The notes below the pieces were generated by a model. It did not search any database. It saw nothing but the letters and a program-made list of their open reading frames with translations, and had not been told where the DNA came from. Below, one piece after another: positions 10,982 through 19,867 of a stretch of 64,000 nt of DNA. The stretch is from Brachybacterium aquaticum (GTDB lineage: Bacteria > Actinomycetota > Actinomycetes > Actinomycetales > Dermabacteraceae). The stretch's first letter is position 1; each line of letters begins with the position of its first letter. The position numbers and the translations under genes were made by a program. The stretch covers positions 2,108,001 to 2,172,000 of the forward strand of contig NZ_JACHLZ010000001.1 of assembly GCF_014204755.1 (NCBI RefSeq), read 5' to 3'.

Positions 10982-12346
10982 ATGCAGTCCGATGCGCCGC
11001 AGGACCGGGGGACGCGGGAGGCCTCGGCCCCGCGTCCGAGCCGTCGCCGCGTGCTCGCCGCCTCCGGGCTGCTGCTGGCCGCGGGCGGTGCGGGCACGGC
11101 GATGCTGGTGCAGGACCAGCGCCGGCGCACCGCCGAGGCGGGCGGGCGGGCCGAGATCTCCCTGCGCTCGCGGACCGTCGCCTACGACCCCTCCGGCGAG
11201 CGCACGCTCGTGGGCGGGGAGGGCGCCGACCTCACCCTGCTGACCGGCACCCGCCGCGCCGCCGACCTCGCCGCGGACTCCCCGATCCACGCCCGTGCCG
11301 AGGCCTTCGACGAGGCCGTCGCCCCGTGGCGCGAGCGCGTCGCCTCCCGTCTCGACGCGCCGCTCGCCGATCTCGCCGGCACCGCGCTGCAGGACCTGTG
11401 GGTGCTCTCCGACGGGCTGCCCGCCCCGGTCGCGGGATGGAGCCGGACCTGGCGGTACGTCTGGCCGCGCGATGCCGCCTTCTGTGCCGCGGCCCTCGCC
11501 CGGGTGGGTCTGCCGGAGCGCGCGCTCGAGGTCCTCTCCCATCTCCAGGACCTCCAGCGCGAGGACGGCTGGTTCGAGGCCCGGTACCTCCCCGGCACGC
11601 GCGAGGTGCCTGATGGCCGCCCCCGCCAGTTCGACGGCACCGGGTTCGCACTGTGGGCGGTGCGCGAGGTCGCAGACGCCCCGGGGGTCGACCGGGACGA
11701 GGTGCGAAGGCGCCTCGCCCGCCTGATCGACACCTCGCTGACGACGCTGAAGGAGCGGACGCGCGACGGCGAGCGGCGCCCGCCGGTCTCCCCCGACTAC
11801 TGGGAGCGGCGCGAGCGCTCGGTCACCCTCGGGACCATGGCCGCGACCCTCGCCGGGCTGCGCGCCGGGCACGCGCTCACCGGCACGGAGGAGGACCTCA
11901 CGGCGAGCGAGGTGTTCACCGCGACGCTCGAGCGGAACTTCGCGGACCACGACTTCCAGCGCTACCCGCGCCGCGGCGGCGCCGATTCGGCGGCGGCGAT
12001 GCTGGACGCGACCGGGGTGCGCCGGGTGATCCCCGAGCACGTCCTGCTGTCCCTGCGCGAGAGGCTCGCCCGGCCCGCCGGAGGGATCGCACCCGGCGAG
12101 TCGTGGAAGCAGGACGGCGTCAGCTGGACCCCGTCGATGAGCCTGCTCGCCCTCGGCCTCGCCCGCGCCGGGCACACTGCCGAGGCGACCGACGCGCTCG
12201 GATGGCTCGCCGCGCATCGCACGGCCGACGGGTCGCTGCCCGAGAAGGTGCTCTTCGACGGGCGTCCCGCGGAGGTGGCACCCCTGGCGTGGACCGCCGC
12301 GAACGTGCTGCTGGCCGTGGACTGGCTGGCGCGCGTCGCTCGCTGA
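10982..12346 (+). CDS. GH15-like (glucoamylase/glucodextranase family) glycoside hydrolase, Tat-exported
   Basis: 454-residue predicted exo-acting alpha-glucosidase-type enzyme. N-terminus: twin-arginine signal SRRRVLAASGLLLAAGG. The family signature TWRYVWPRDAAF lies at about residues 150-165. SPDYWERRE carries the expected general acid region, and near the C-terminus DGSLPEKVLFDG matches the LPEQ-type segment holding the general base Glu, followed by APLAWTAANVLLA. It is shorter than typical GH15 enzymes because the N-terminal beta-domain is largely absent. Start: ATG 6 bases after TACGCT, suggesting a leaderless transcript. Substrate unknown. Confidence 0.75.
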   Translation: MQSDAPQDRGTREASAPRPSRRRVLAASGLLLAAGGAGTAMLVQDQRRRTAEAGGRAEISLRSRTVAYDPSGERTLVGGEGADLTLLTGTRRAADLAADSPIHARAEAFDEAVAPWRERVASRLDAPLADLAGTALQDLWVLSDGLPAPVAGWSRTWRYVWPRDAAFCAAALARVGLPERALEVLSHLQDLQREDGWFEARYLPGTREVPDGRPRQFDGTGFALWAVREVADAPGVDRDEVRRRLARLIDTSLTTLKERTRDGERRPPVSPDYWERRERSVTLGTMAATLAGLRAGHALTGTEEDLTASEVFTATLERNFADHDFQRYPRRGGADSAAAMLDATGVRRVIPEHVLLSLRERLARPAGGIAPGESWKQDGVSWTPSMSLLALGLARAGHTAEATDALGWLAAHRTADGSLPEKVLFDGRPAEVAPLAWTAANVLLAVDWLARVAR

Positions 12347-12428
12347 GGGCGAGCGGACCCGGCAGGGGCGAACGGGGCTGTGCGAACGGGCCTGTATGAC
12401 CGGGCAGCGCCGGCTCAGGCCGGACCGG

Positions 12429-12995
12429 TCAGGAGGACGCGGCGAGGACCTGCTCGGCGGCCTGCTCGGGGGTGAGATGGGTGAGGTCCAGCTCGATCGC
12501 GTCCTCGGGCGCGGGCAGCGTGGGTACGGCGAGGATCTGCTGGAGGAGCGAAGCGTCGGTGAGCTTGCCGCGCTCGGCCCGGCCCGGCGCATCCACCCGG
12601 GCGAGGAGCGTCTCCTCGCCGGCCCGCAGCCACACCGGCACGAACGTCGCCCCGCGGGTGTGGGCGAGGGAGCGCAGGCGCTGGACGTGCACCTCGGCCC
12701 TCTCGTCGTCCGTCAGCCAGCTGGTCATCACGTGGGAGAGGGAGCGAGGCGCGGCGGCCGCGGCCTCGAGCACGATGTCCCACACGCGACGCCGCAGGTC
12801 GTCGGTGGCGGAGAAGTCCACGTCCTCCCCGGAGTTCAGCCCCATGGGGATGAAGACGGGGTTGCTGACCAGGTGGTTGTCCACCACGATCGCGCCGATG
12901 CGGCGCTCGAGCTCGCGGGCGAGGCTCAGCTTCCCGACGGCCGGTGGGCCGACGAGGAGGAACAGGCGGGCGGGGGCGGCGGCGTCGTCGCTCAT
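12429..12995 (-). CDS. P-loop kinase-like nucleotide-binding protein
   Basis: 188-residue cytoplasmic protein with Walker A GPPAVGKLSLA at residues 16-26, preceded by a hydrophobic strand (LFLLV). The short length, a VVDNHL segment and a lid-like region (WLRAGEETLLARVDAPGR) resemble shikimate kinase/AAA-type small-molecule kinases, but the substrate cannot be told. It diverges from the methyltransferase at 13077. The ATG lies 6 bases after a minus-strand TAGGTT box with no Shine-Dalgarno, so it is probably leaderless. Confidence 0.6.
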   Translation of the reverse strand: MSDDAAAPARLFLLVGPPAVGKLSLARELERRIGAIVVDNHLVSNPVFIPMGLNSGEDVDFSATDDLRRRVWDIVLEAAAAAPRSLSHVMTSWLTDDERAEVHVQRLRSLAHTRGATFVPVWLRAGEETLLARVDAPGRAERGKLTDASLLQQILAVPTLPAPEDAIELDLTHLTPEQAAEQVLAASS

Positions 12996-13001
12996 CCCCC
13001 G

Positions 13002-13069
13002 AACCTACCCCGCCCGGCGCGGCGACAGGCCGAATCGCCTGGACCGATGCGCGCACGCTCCCGTACGTT
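13002..13069. promoter_or_regulatory. Divergent leaderless-type promoters
   Basis: Minus strand TAGGTT (13007-13002) ends 6 bases before the kinase ATG. Plus strand TACGTT (13064-13069) ends 7 bases before the methyltransferase ATG. Neither start has a Shine-Dalgarno, which fits -10 boxes placing +1 at the start codon. Confidence 0.55.
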
Positions 13070-13076
13070 GCGACGC

Positions 13077-13949
13077 ATGACCAGCACCACGCCCGCTTCC
13101 CCGTCGGCTGATCCGAGCGCACAGCGCTGGTTCGAGGACAACCGAGCGAACTGGGACGACCGTGCGGCGCTGCACGAGGTCTCCGGGTACGGGATCCCCG
13201 AGCTGCTCGAGGACCCGGCGAGGATCAGCCCGGAGGTCGCGCAGGACCTCGACCGGCTCGGCAACCTCACCGGCCTCGACGTGATCCACCTGCAGTGCCA
13301 TCTGGGCACGGACACGCTGAGCCTCGCCCGGCTCGGGCCGCGCCGCGTGGTGGGCCTGGACCTCTCCCCCGCGTCCCTGGAGCGCGCCCGGTCCCTCGCC
13401 GCGCGGGCCGGGACGTCGATCGAGTACGTCGAGGCGAACGTGTACGACGCGCGCGAGGCGGTCCAGGGCGAGTTCGACCTGGTCTACTCCACGATCGGGG
13501 TGCTGTGCTGGCTGCCGGACGTCGCTGCGTGGGCGCGGGTCGTCGCCTCGCTGCTACGGCCGGGCGGGCGTCTGCTGCTGCGCGACGACCACCCGATGTT
13601 CATGGCGATCGGCGAGGACGTCTCGACGGGGCTGCGGATCGAGCAGCCCTACTTCCAGCGCGAGCAGCCGATGACCTGGGACGAGGAGGGCAGCTACGTC
13701 GACGCCCCGGCGGACGCCCCGCGGATGACCCACACGGTCATGCACGAGTGGAACCACTCGATCGGCGAGATCCTCACCGCCCTGCTCGAGGCGGGGCTGG
13801 TGCTGGACTCCTTCGAGGAGACGCCCTACTCGGCGTGGCGCCCCTGGCCCGAGCTCATGGTCCGCGAGGAGGACGGTCGGTACCGGCTGCGGGAGGATCC
13901 CGACCGGCTGCCGCTGCAGTTCGTGCTCACCGCGCACCGGCCCGGCTGA
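13077..13949 (+). CDS. Class I SAM-dependent methyltransferase
   Basis: 290-residue cytoplasmic methyltransferase. Motif I is degenerate (VIHLQCHLGTDTLSLARLG, about residues 63-81), followed by the acidic strand VVGLDLSPASLERAR, motif II-III (YVEANVYDA) and the LLRPGGRLLLRD post-motif typical of class I enzymes. The HLQCH-G variant of motif I is shared by a common family annotated only as class I SAM methyltransferase. Substrate unknown. Start: ATG after a TACGTT box with no Shine-Dalgarno, so likely leaderless. It converges with the acetyltransferase at 13989. Confidence 0.7.
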   Translation: MTSTTPASPSADPSAQRWFEDNRANWDDRAALHEVSGYGIPELLEDPARISPEVAQDLDRLGNLTGLDVIHLQCHLGTDTLSLARLGPRRVVGLDLSPASLERARSLAARAGTSIEYVEANVYDAREAVQGEFDLVYSTIGVLCWLPDVAAWARVVASLLRPGGRLLLRDDHPMFMAIGEDVSTGLRIEQPYFQREQPMTWDEEGSYVDAPADAPRMTHTVMHEWNHSIGEILTALLEAGLVLDSFEETPYSAWRPWPELMVREEDGRYRLREDPDRLPLQFVLTAHRPG

Positions 13950-13988
13950 GCACGGGACTGCTCTTCGCCGGGATCGGAGCTGCCGGGC

Positions 13989-14840
13989 TCAGAACAGGAT
14001 CGTGGTGAACTCGCCGACCTGGTCGAAGCCGGAGGCGGCGTAGGCGCGACGGGCCGGGGCGTTGAAGTCGTTGACGTAGAGGGAGACCTGCGGGGCGTGG
14101 TCGCGGCGCACCTGCTCCACCAGCTCGGCCATCCCTCCGCGGCCGAGGCCGTGGCCGCGCCGGTCGGGGCGCACCCACACGCCGTGGATCTGGGCGACGG
14201 GGCCGAAGACCGCGCCGACGTCGGCCTTGAACAGCACCTCGCCGCGCTCGATCACCATGTAGGTGCGGCGGCGGCGGATCAGCTCGCCCACGCGGGCGCG
14301 GTAGGAGCGGCCGCCGTCGCCGAGCAGCGGGTCGACCCCGACCTCCTCACGGAACATCGACACCGCCGCGGGGAACACCGCATCGGCCTCCTCCGGCAGT
14401 GCCGGGCGCAGGCCCACGGGGCGCAGCTGCGGCATCGCGGCCTCCCCTCGGGCGAGCAGCAGCGGCTGGCTCCAGCGGTACTCGCGCACGTCGGACCCCC
14501 AGGATCCCGAGAGCGTCTCCCACATCCGCTCGACCGCACCCCGCTCCCCCACCACGGAGCTGGCGCGCCGGGGCCGGGAGGCCATGTGGGCACCGAACTC
14601 GTCCAGCGCCTTCGGGGTCGCGGACATGGGCGCGAGATTCACGCCGTGCCAGAGCAGCCCCTCGGCGGAGGTGTCCTCCCCGGACAGGGAGAACTCCTGG
14701 GTGACGGCGGCGGAGCGGGACAGCTCCCGCAGCCGGGCACCACCCAGGGCATTGGTGACGGGGTCGGTCAGGGCGAGGTCGAGGGCGGCCTGGACGGAGC
14801 CGGGCCGCACGGGGCGGACCCGCCCGCCGCGCCGGAACAC
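13989..14840 (-). CDS. GNAT N-acetyltransferase with N-terminal DUF4081
   Basis: 283-residue protein. The GTG at 14840 (MFRRGGRVRPVRPGS) starts 5 bases after the ispG stop, so it is the distal gene of that transcript. The N-terminal half matches DUF4081 (ALTDPVTNALGGARL). The C-terminal half is a GNAT domain with the acetyl-CoA loop VRPDRRGHGLGRGG and the strand SLYVNDFNAPARRAYAASGF. This two-domain protein regularly follows ispG in actinobacteria, but its acceptor substrate is unknown to me. The stop is close to, and convergent with, the methyltransferase gene. Confidence 0.75.
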   Translation of the reverse strand: MFRRGGRVRPVRPGSVQAALDLALTDPVTNALGGARLRELSRSAAVTQEFSLSGEDTSAEGLLWHGVNLAPMSATPKALDEFGAHMASRPRRASSVVGERGAVERMWETLSGSWGSDVREYRWSQPLLLARGEAAMPQLRPVGLRPALPEEADAVFPAAVSMFREEVGVDPLLGDGGRSYRARVGELIRRRRTYMVIERGEVLFKADVGAVFGPVAQIHGVWVRPDRRGHGLGRGGMAELVEQVRRDHAPQVSLYVNDFNAPARRAYAASGFDQVGEFTTILF

Positions 14841-14845
14841 GCGCC

Positions 14846-16006
14846 TCAGCTCACGGAGACGGAGGGGGTGCCCGACGGCGCCGTGTCCTCGCCCATCTCC
14901 GCGGCGATGCGGTTCGCCTCGGCCAGCAGGGTCTCGACGATCTCCGCCTCGGGAACGGTCTTGATGACCTCGCCCTTGACGAAGATCTGGCCCTTGCCGT
15001 TGCCGGAGGCGACGCCGAGGTCCGCCTCGCGCGCCTCGCCGGGGCCGTTGACGACGCAGCCCATCACGGCCACGCGCAGCGGCACCTCGAGGTGCTTGAG
15101 CCCCTCGGTGACCTCGTCGGCCAGGGTGTAGACGTCCACCTGGGCGCGGCCGCAGGAGGGGCAGGAGACGATGTCGAGCTTGCGGGGCTTGAGGTTCAGG
15201 GACTGCAGGATCTGGTTGCCGACCTTGACCTCCTCCACGGGCGGGGCGGAGAGGGACACGCGGATGGTGTCGCCGATGCCCTCGCCGAGAAGGATGCCGA
15301 AGGCGACCGAGGACTTGATGGTGCCCTGGAAGGCGGGGCCGGCCTCGGTGACACCGAGGTGCAGGGGCCAGTCGCCCTCCGCCGCGAGCTGGCGGTAGGC
15401 CTCGACCATGATCACCGGGTCGTTGTGCTTCACGGAGATGCCGAAGTCGTGGAAGTCGTGCTCCTCGAAGAGGGACGCCTCCCACTTGGCGGAGGCGACC
15501 AGCGCCTCGGGGGTGACGCGGTCGCCCTTCATCATGCGCTGGTCGATGGAGCCGGCGTTCACGCCGATGCGCAGCGCGGTGCCGTGGTCCTTCGCGGCCT
15601 TGGCGATGTCCTTGACCTGGTCGTCGAAGCGGCGGATGTTGCCCGGGTTCACGCGGACGCCCGCGCAGCCCGCCTCGATCGCGGCGAAGACGTACTTGGG
15701 CTGGAAGTGGATGTCGGCGATCACGGGGATCGGGGACTTCGCGGCGATCGCGACGAGCGCGTCCGCATCCTCCTGGCGGGGGCAGGCCACGCGCACGATG
15801 TCGCAGCCGGCAGCGGTCAGCTCCGCGATCTGCTGGAGGGTCGCGTTGATGTCGTGCGTCGGCGTGGTGGTCATGGACTGCACGGTGATCGGCGCGTCGC
15901 CGCCCACGTACAGGTCGCCGAGCTTCACCTTGCGGGTCTTGCGCCGGGGGGCGAGGACCGGCGGAGGCGTCTTGACGGAGGGGATGCCGAGGCTCACGGA
16001 AGTCAC
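14846..16006 (-). CDS. ispG: 4-hydroxy-3-methylbut-2-enyl diphosphate synthase IspG
   Basis: Iron-sulfur enzyme for the penultimate step of the MEP isoprenoid pathway (MEcPP to HMBPP). 386 residues. N-terminal TIM barrel ([17 protein letters not shown] ... [10 protein letters not shown]), C-terminal 4Fe-4S domain with CPSCGR and [10 protein letters not shown] supplying the cysteines. The GTG start ([11 protein letters not shown]) lies 6 bases after a CATAAT box, suggesting a leaderless start. The upstream neighbours rseP and dxr make this an isoprenoid cluster. Confidence 0.97.
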   Translation of the reverse strand: MTSVSLGIPSVKTPPPVLAPRRKTRKVKLGDLYVGGDAPITVQSMTTTPTHDINATLQQIAELTAAGCDIVRVACPRQEDADALVAIAAKSPIPVIADIHFQPKYVFAAIEAGCAGVRVNPGNIRRFDDQVKDIAKAAKDHGTALRIGVNAGSIDQRMMKGDRVTPEALVASAKWEASLFEEHDFHDFGISVKHNDPVIMVEAYRQLAAEGDWPLHLGVTEAGPAFQGTIKSSVAFGILLGEGIGDTIRVSLSAPPVEEVKVGNQILQSLNLKPRKLDIVSCPSCGRAQVDVYTLADEVTEGLKHLEVPLRVAVMGCVVNGPGEAREADLGVASGNGKGQIFVKGEVIKTVPEAEIVETLLAEANRIAAEMGEDTAPSGTPSVSVS

Positions 16007-16012
16007 CGTCCC

Positions 16013-16018
16013 ATTATG
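16013..16018 (-). promoter_or_regulatory. -10 box of ispG, leaderless type
   Basis: CATAAT on the minus strand, 6 bases before the ispG GTG. It implies that ispG and the downstream acetyltransferase can be transcribed apart from rseP. Confidence 0.45.
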
Positions 16019-16145
16019 GGCCCGCGACCGGTGCGCTGTGGGGCGAGGTGCGACACCTCCACCGCTCCTGCACGGTCCCGGTGGCCCGTCGCACAGGCCG
16101 ACGCGCCCTCTGACCGGTCCCGGGCGGGGTCAGGGGAACGCCGGG

Positions 16146-17489
16146 TCAGGGGAACAGCGTGATGGGCTTGACGATGTCGGCGTAGAGCAGCAGCAGCGTC
16201 ATGAGGAGGAAGACGATCGCGACCGCGTTGGTGAGAGGCAGCATCCGCGACATGTCCACCGGGCCGGGGTCGGGGCGGCCGCGCAGGCGGGCGATCATCC
16301 GCCGGATCCCCTCGAGCAGAGCCCCGGCGACGTGCCCGCCGTCCAGCGGCAGCAGCGGCACGAGGTTGAACACGAACAGGGCCATGTTCAGCGAGGCGAG
16401 CATCGAGATCATCGTCCCGACCTTCTCGCGCAGCGCGAAGCCGGGCTCGTCGGCCGCGGCGACCTCGCCCGCGAGGCGGGAGACGCCCACGACCCCGAGC
16501 GGCCCGTTCGGGTCGCGCTCGGCGGAGCCGAAGGCGGCCTGCGCCACCTCGTACAGCCGCACCGGGAGGGTCACGACGATCTGGCCGGTGCGGGTGAAGG
16601 CGTCCCAGGCGAGCTCGGGCACCTGCGCCGGGGACTGACGCACGAGGGCCGGGGTGCCGGCGACGCCGAGGAACCCGACCTGCTCGGTGACGTAGTTCCC
16701 GTCGGCGTCGAGGACGGCCTGGCCGTCCGCGTCGAGGACCGGGCGGGCGTCGACCACCATGGTCGCCTCGAGCGGGAGCAGCTCGCCGTCGCGCTCGACG
16801 ACCACCTCGACGGTGCGGTCCTCGGCCGCGCGCACGGCGGTGGTGACGTCGGACCAGCGGGTGATCTCGTGCCCGTCGATCTCGCGCAGCACGTCCCCGG
16901 GGAGGATCCCCGCCGCCTTCGCGGGCGCCTCGGGGCGGCCCTCGCAGGAGACGTCCGCCGGGGCATCCGCGGGGACCACGCACTGCGAGACGCTCTGCAC
17001 GGTCGGGGTCACCGAGGGCAGGCCGATGCCGCTGACCAGCACCACCATCAGCAGCACCGAGATGAGCAGGTTCATGGTGGGGCCGCCGAGCATGACCACG
17101 AGCTTCTTCGGCACGGAGAGCGCCACGAAGGTGCGGTGGGCGTCCTCGGGGCCGTACTGGGCGGACTCGTACGCCTTCGCGTCCTCGCTCATCGAGGTCA
17201 TCTGCTGGATCAGCCCCGTGGAGTCCTCGCGGATGGTGCCCTCGGGCTCGCCCTTGTGCGGCGGGTACATGCCGATCATGCGGATGTAGCCGCCGAGCGG
17301 GATCGCCTTCAGTCCGTACTCGGTCTCGCCGCGGGTGCGGGAGAGGACGGTGGGGCCGAAGCCGATCATGTACTGGGTGACGCGGACGCCGAACAGCTTG
17401 GCGGGGACCAGGTGGCCGACCTCGTGCAGGGCGATGGAGACGGCGAGGCCCGCGGCGATGATCAGCACCCCGAGCGCGAAGAGCAGCAC
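16146..17489 (-). CDS. rseP: Site-2 intramembrane metalloprotease, RseP/Rip1 family
   Basis: 447-residue membrane zinc protease that cuts anti-sigma factors or similar substrates within the bilayer. GTG at 17489 was chosen from an AGGAGG 7 bases upstream. TM1 contains the active site HEVGH; a PDZ domain (AAGILPGDVLREIDGHEITRW) sits in the middle; the third catalytic segment is NLVPLLPLDGGHV, with the Asp ligand. The start is 2 bases downstream of the dxr stop, so the pair is an operon. The target in this organism is not shown by the sequence. Confidence 0.9.
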   Translation of the reverse strand: MLLFALGVLIIAAGLAVSIALHEVGHLVPAKLFGVRVTQYMIGFGPTVLSRTRGETEYGLKAIPLGGYIRMIGMYPPHKGEPEGTIREDSTGLIQQMTSMSEDAKAYESAQYGPEDAHRTFVALSVPKKLVVMLGGPTMNLLISVLLMVVLVSGIGLPSVTPTVQSVSQCVVPADAPADVSCEGRPEAPAKAAGILPGDVLREIDGHEITRWSDVTTAVRAAEDRTVEVVVERDGELLPLEATMVVDARPVLDADGQAVLDADGNYVTEQVGFLGVAGTPALVRQSPAQVPELAWDAFTRTGQIVVTLPVRLYEVAQAAFGSAERDPNGPLGVVGVSRLAGEVAAADEPGFALREKVGTMISMLASLNMALFVFNLVPLLPLDGGHVAGALLEGIRRMIARLRGRPDPGPVDMSRMLPLTNAVAIVFLLMTLLLLYADIVKPITLFP

Positions 17490-17491
17490 GC

Positions 17492-18730
17492 TCAGTCCTC
17501 CTGGCGGTGCGGGCGCTCGCGCGCGTCGCCGGCGGGGCCGGTGAGGCGTGCCCGGGCGGCGGTGCGGGCCCACGCCTCGACGGCGAGGAGCCCGTCGACC
17601 CCGGCGGCCTTCTCGGCGCGGGGGCGGGACGGGTCGGCGAGCACGTCGCGGATCAGGTCGGTGATGCCGAGGAAGGAGACGCGGCCCTCGAAGAAGGCGT
17701 CCACCGCCTCCTCGTTGGCGGCGTTGAGCACGGCCATCGCGCCGCCGCCCTCGCGGTGCGCGGCGCGGGCGAGCCCGATCGCGGGGAAGGTCTCCTCGTC
17801 CACCGGCTCGAAGGTCCACTCCTGGGTGCGGGAGAAGTCCAGCGCCGCGGCGAGGCCGGGCAGCTTCTCGGGGTGGGCGAGGGCCCAGCCGATGGCGTGG
17901 CGCATGTCCGGGGGGCTCGCCTGGGCGAGGGTGGAGCCGTCCACGAGGGTGACCATGGAGTGCACGATCGACTGGGGGTGGACGACCACCTGCACCCGGT
18001 CCTCGGGCAGGTCGAACTGGAAGCAGGCCTCGATGACCTCGAGCGCCTTGTTGACCAGGGTCGCGGAGTTCGTGGTGATGACTCGGCCCATCGACCAGGT
18101 GGGATGGGCGAGGGCCTGGTCGGGGGTGACGGCTGCGAGCTCGTCGCGGGTGCGGCCGCGGAAGGGGCCGCCGGACGCCGTGACCACGAGGTGGTCGATC
18201 TGGTCGTGGCGCACCCCGGCGAGGGCCTGCGCGATCGCGGTGTGCTCGGAGTCCACCGGCAGCATCTGCCCGGGCGCGGCGGCGTCGATGACCAGGTGCC
18301 CGCCGACGACCAGGGACTCCTTGTTCGCCAGTGCCAGGCGCGCACCGGAGGCGAGTGCCGCGAGGGTGGGCAGCAGGCCGACGGAGCCGGTGATGGCGTT
18401 GAGGACCACGTCGCCGCCGCCGAGGGAGCCGGCAAGCTCTGCGACCGCGTCGGCGCCCGCGGCGATCCGCGGGCCGGCGATCCCGGCGTCCCGGGAGGCG
18501 GCGCCGACCGCGCTCTCCACGGCCTCGGCACGGTCCGGGTCGGAGACGACCAGGTGCGCGGGGCGGTGAGCGGCGACCTGCTCGGCGACCAGCTCGGGGC
18601 GGGAACCGCCGACGGCGAGGCCGTGCAGCTGCGCGACCTCGGGGTAGCGGGTGAGGACGTCCAGGGCCTGCGTACCGATGGAGCCGGTGGATCCCAGCAG
18701 GACCAGCCGGCGTCCGGGGGTGCCGATCAC
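17492..18730 (-). CDS. dxr: 1-deoxy-D-xylulose 5-phosphate reductoisomerase
   Basis: Commits DXP to the MEP pathway in an NADPH-dependent reaction. 412 residues. NADPH motif LLGSTGSIGTQALDV at 10-24, metal-binding DSEHTAI (LPVDSEHTAIAQ), substrate motifs VTASGGPFRG and MGRVITTNSATLVNK, and C-terminal helical domain with LNAANEEAVDAFF. GTG start (VIGTPGRRLVL) overlaps the stop of the DivIVA-like gene as GTGA. With rseP and ispG it forms a standard actinobacterial cluster. Confidence 0.97.
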   Translation of the reverse strand: MIGTPGRRLVLLGSTGSIGTQALDVLTRYPEVAQLHGLAVGGSRPELVAEQVAAHRPAHLVVSDPDRAEAVESAVGAASRDAGIAGPRIAAGADAVAELAGSLGGGDVVLNAITGSVGLLPTLAALASGARLALANKESLVVGGHLVIDAAAPGQMLPVDSEHTAIAQALAGVRHDQIDHLVVTASGGPFRGRTRDELAAVTPDQALAHPTWSMGRVITTNSATLVNKALEVIEACFQFDLPEDRVQVVVHPQSIVHSMVTLVDGSTLAQASPPDMRHAIGWALAHPEKLPGLAAALDFSRTQEWTFEPVDEETFPAIGLARAAHREGGGAMAVLNAANEEAVDAFFEGRVSFLGITDLIRDVLADPSRPRAEKAAGVDGLLAVEAWARTAARARLTGPAGDARERPHRQED

Positions 18731-19275
18731 GGCACGGAGGCCATCACGTCCGCGACATGATCGAGGTAGACGTCGACCACGGCCTCGCGGTAGCCGTCCG
18801 GGCCGCGGCGGCGGCCGAAGGCGGCGCGGCGCACGTCGTCCACGCTCATCTTGTGGTCGCCGGTGAAGTAGGCGACGAGCTGGTCGCACAGCGCGTCGAC
18901 GTCGTTCTTGTCGTAGGCCGGCTCGCCCTGGGCGGCCGGGGCGAAGCGGTCGCCGGCGGGGCGCTCGAGGCGCTCCTTGAGGACCTCGGCACGCTCGGTG
19001 AGCTGCTGGATCCACGCCTCCTCGCCGTTCGCGGCGATCGCGTCGTCGCGGGCCTGCAGCGCGAACGCGTCGGAGAGGCGGTCCAGCGCCTCGTCGACCA
19101 CGCGCATGTCGTAGCCGCCGCGCTCGGTGCCGAAGCTCGCGGCCGTGATGTCGCCGCCGTCGAAGGACGGGTCGCGCCCCTCGTACGCCTTGCGGGCGCG
19201 GGAGAGGAACTCGTCGACCTCGCGCATGTCATAGCCGACGCTGAAGCGCGAGACACGCTCGAACGATGTGCTCAC
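18727..19275 (-). CDS. DivIVA-domain protein (two DivIVA-like repeats)
   Basis: 182-residue protein with two repeats of the short motif found in actinobacterial DivIVA-like proteins: RFSVGYDMREVDEFLSRAR and FGTERGGYDMRVVDEALDRL, then coiled-coil-prone helices and a C-terminal domain with DHKMSVDDVRRAAFGRRRG, itself a third degenerate repeat. Such proteins are thought to act in cell-pole or division scaffolds; the role here is inference. The start is GTG after GGAAGGACC. The stop overlaps dxr, so the two are co-translated. Confidence 0.75.
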   Translation of the reverse strand: MSTSFERVSRFSVGYDMREVDEFLSRARKAYEGRDPSFDGGDITAASFGTERGGYDMRVVDEALDRLSDAFALQARDDAIAANGEEAWIQQLTERAEVLKERLERPAGDRFAPAAQGEPAYDKNDVDALCDQLVAYFTGDHKMSVDDVRRAAFGRRRGPDGYREAVVDVYLDHVADVMASVP

Positions 19276-19308
19276 CTGGTGGTCCTTCCTCGGTGGGGTC
19301 GCGGTCCC

Positions 19309-19314
19309 ACTGTA
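19309..19314 (-). promoter_or_regulatory. -10 box of the DivIVA-like/dxr/rseP unit
   Basis: TACAGT on the minus strand about 34 bases before the GTG start at 19275. The 130-base gap to the next gene upstream supports a separate transcription unit. Confidence 0.4.
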
Positions 19315-19405
19315 GCGGGGGCGAGGGCGGTGACCGCGCAGGCCGCGCCCGTCGGTCATCTCACGCTCCCGCCGCGCTCAGCGGGACCGGGAGGTCAGCG
19401 GAAGA

Positions 19406-19867
19406 TCAGCGGGAGCCGAACAGGCGCTGCAGGAATCCGGGGCGCTGCTCGGCGGGATGGGCGCCGCCCGTGCGGGAGGGCGGCTCGGGGCTGGGGGTCG
19501 GGTGCGAGGGGCGGGTCGGGGCGGGCCCGCCCGCTCCCCCGTCGGCCGAGGGGACATTCTGCCCTCCCGACGGGCCCTGCGGCCCGGCCGACGGGACGTC
19601 CTGCCCGGCCGACGGGCTCTGCTGCGCCGCAGCCTTCAGAGCGGGGCCCACGATGCTGTCCAGGTAGTGGTCCACCTGGTCCATGTCGTAGGCCTGCCCG
19701 AAGCGGACGGGGGTGAAGCGCTGGTTCAGGACGTCGCTCTCGGTCAGCGTGGGCTGCCCGGAGGCGAGCTCCCGCTGGATCCGGTCGAGGAAGTCGTCGA
19801 CCTCGGAGGCGGTGTACCCCTCGCGACCGAAGCCGGTGACGACGACGCGCGCGGGCTCGCGAGTCAT
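19406..19867 (-). CDS. Small DivIVA-domain protein
   Basis: 153-residue protein. The N-terminal ~85 residues hold two DivIVA-like motifs (GFGREGYTASEVDDFLDRI and RFGQAYDMDQVDHYLDSIV). The rest is a Pro/Ser/Gly-rich tail ending in GFLQRLFGSR, a short basic hydrophobic C-terminus. The ATG overlaps the rlmN stop (ATGA). It resembles the larger DivIVA-like protein downstream and may be a paralog. The tail-encoding DNA carries three copies of the recurrent CCCGTCGGCC/GGCCGACGGG motif. Function is inferred only from the domain. Confidence 0.7.
   Translation of the reverse strand: MTREPARVVVTGFGREGYTASEVDDFLDRIQRELASGQPTLTESDVLNQRFTPVRFGQAYDMDQVDHYLDSIVGPALKAAAQQSPSAGQDVPSAGPQGPSGGQNVPSADGGAGGPAPTRPSHPTPSPEPPSRTGGAHPAEQRPGFLQRLFGSR

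Noticed and set aside
15408..18569. 1053-codon plus-strand frame
   Set aside because: Opposite ispG, rseP and dxr, all of which carry full catalytic motifs.
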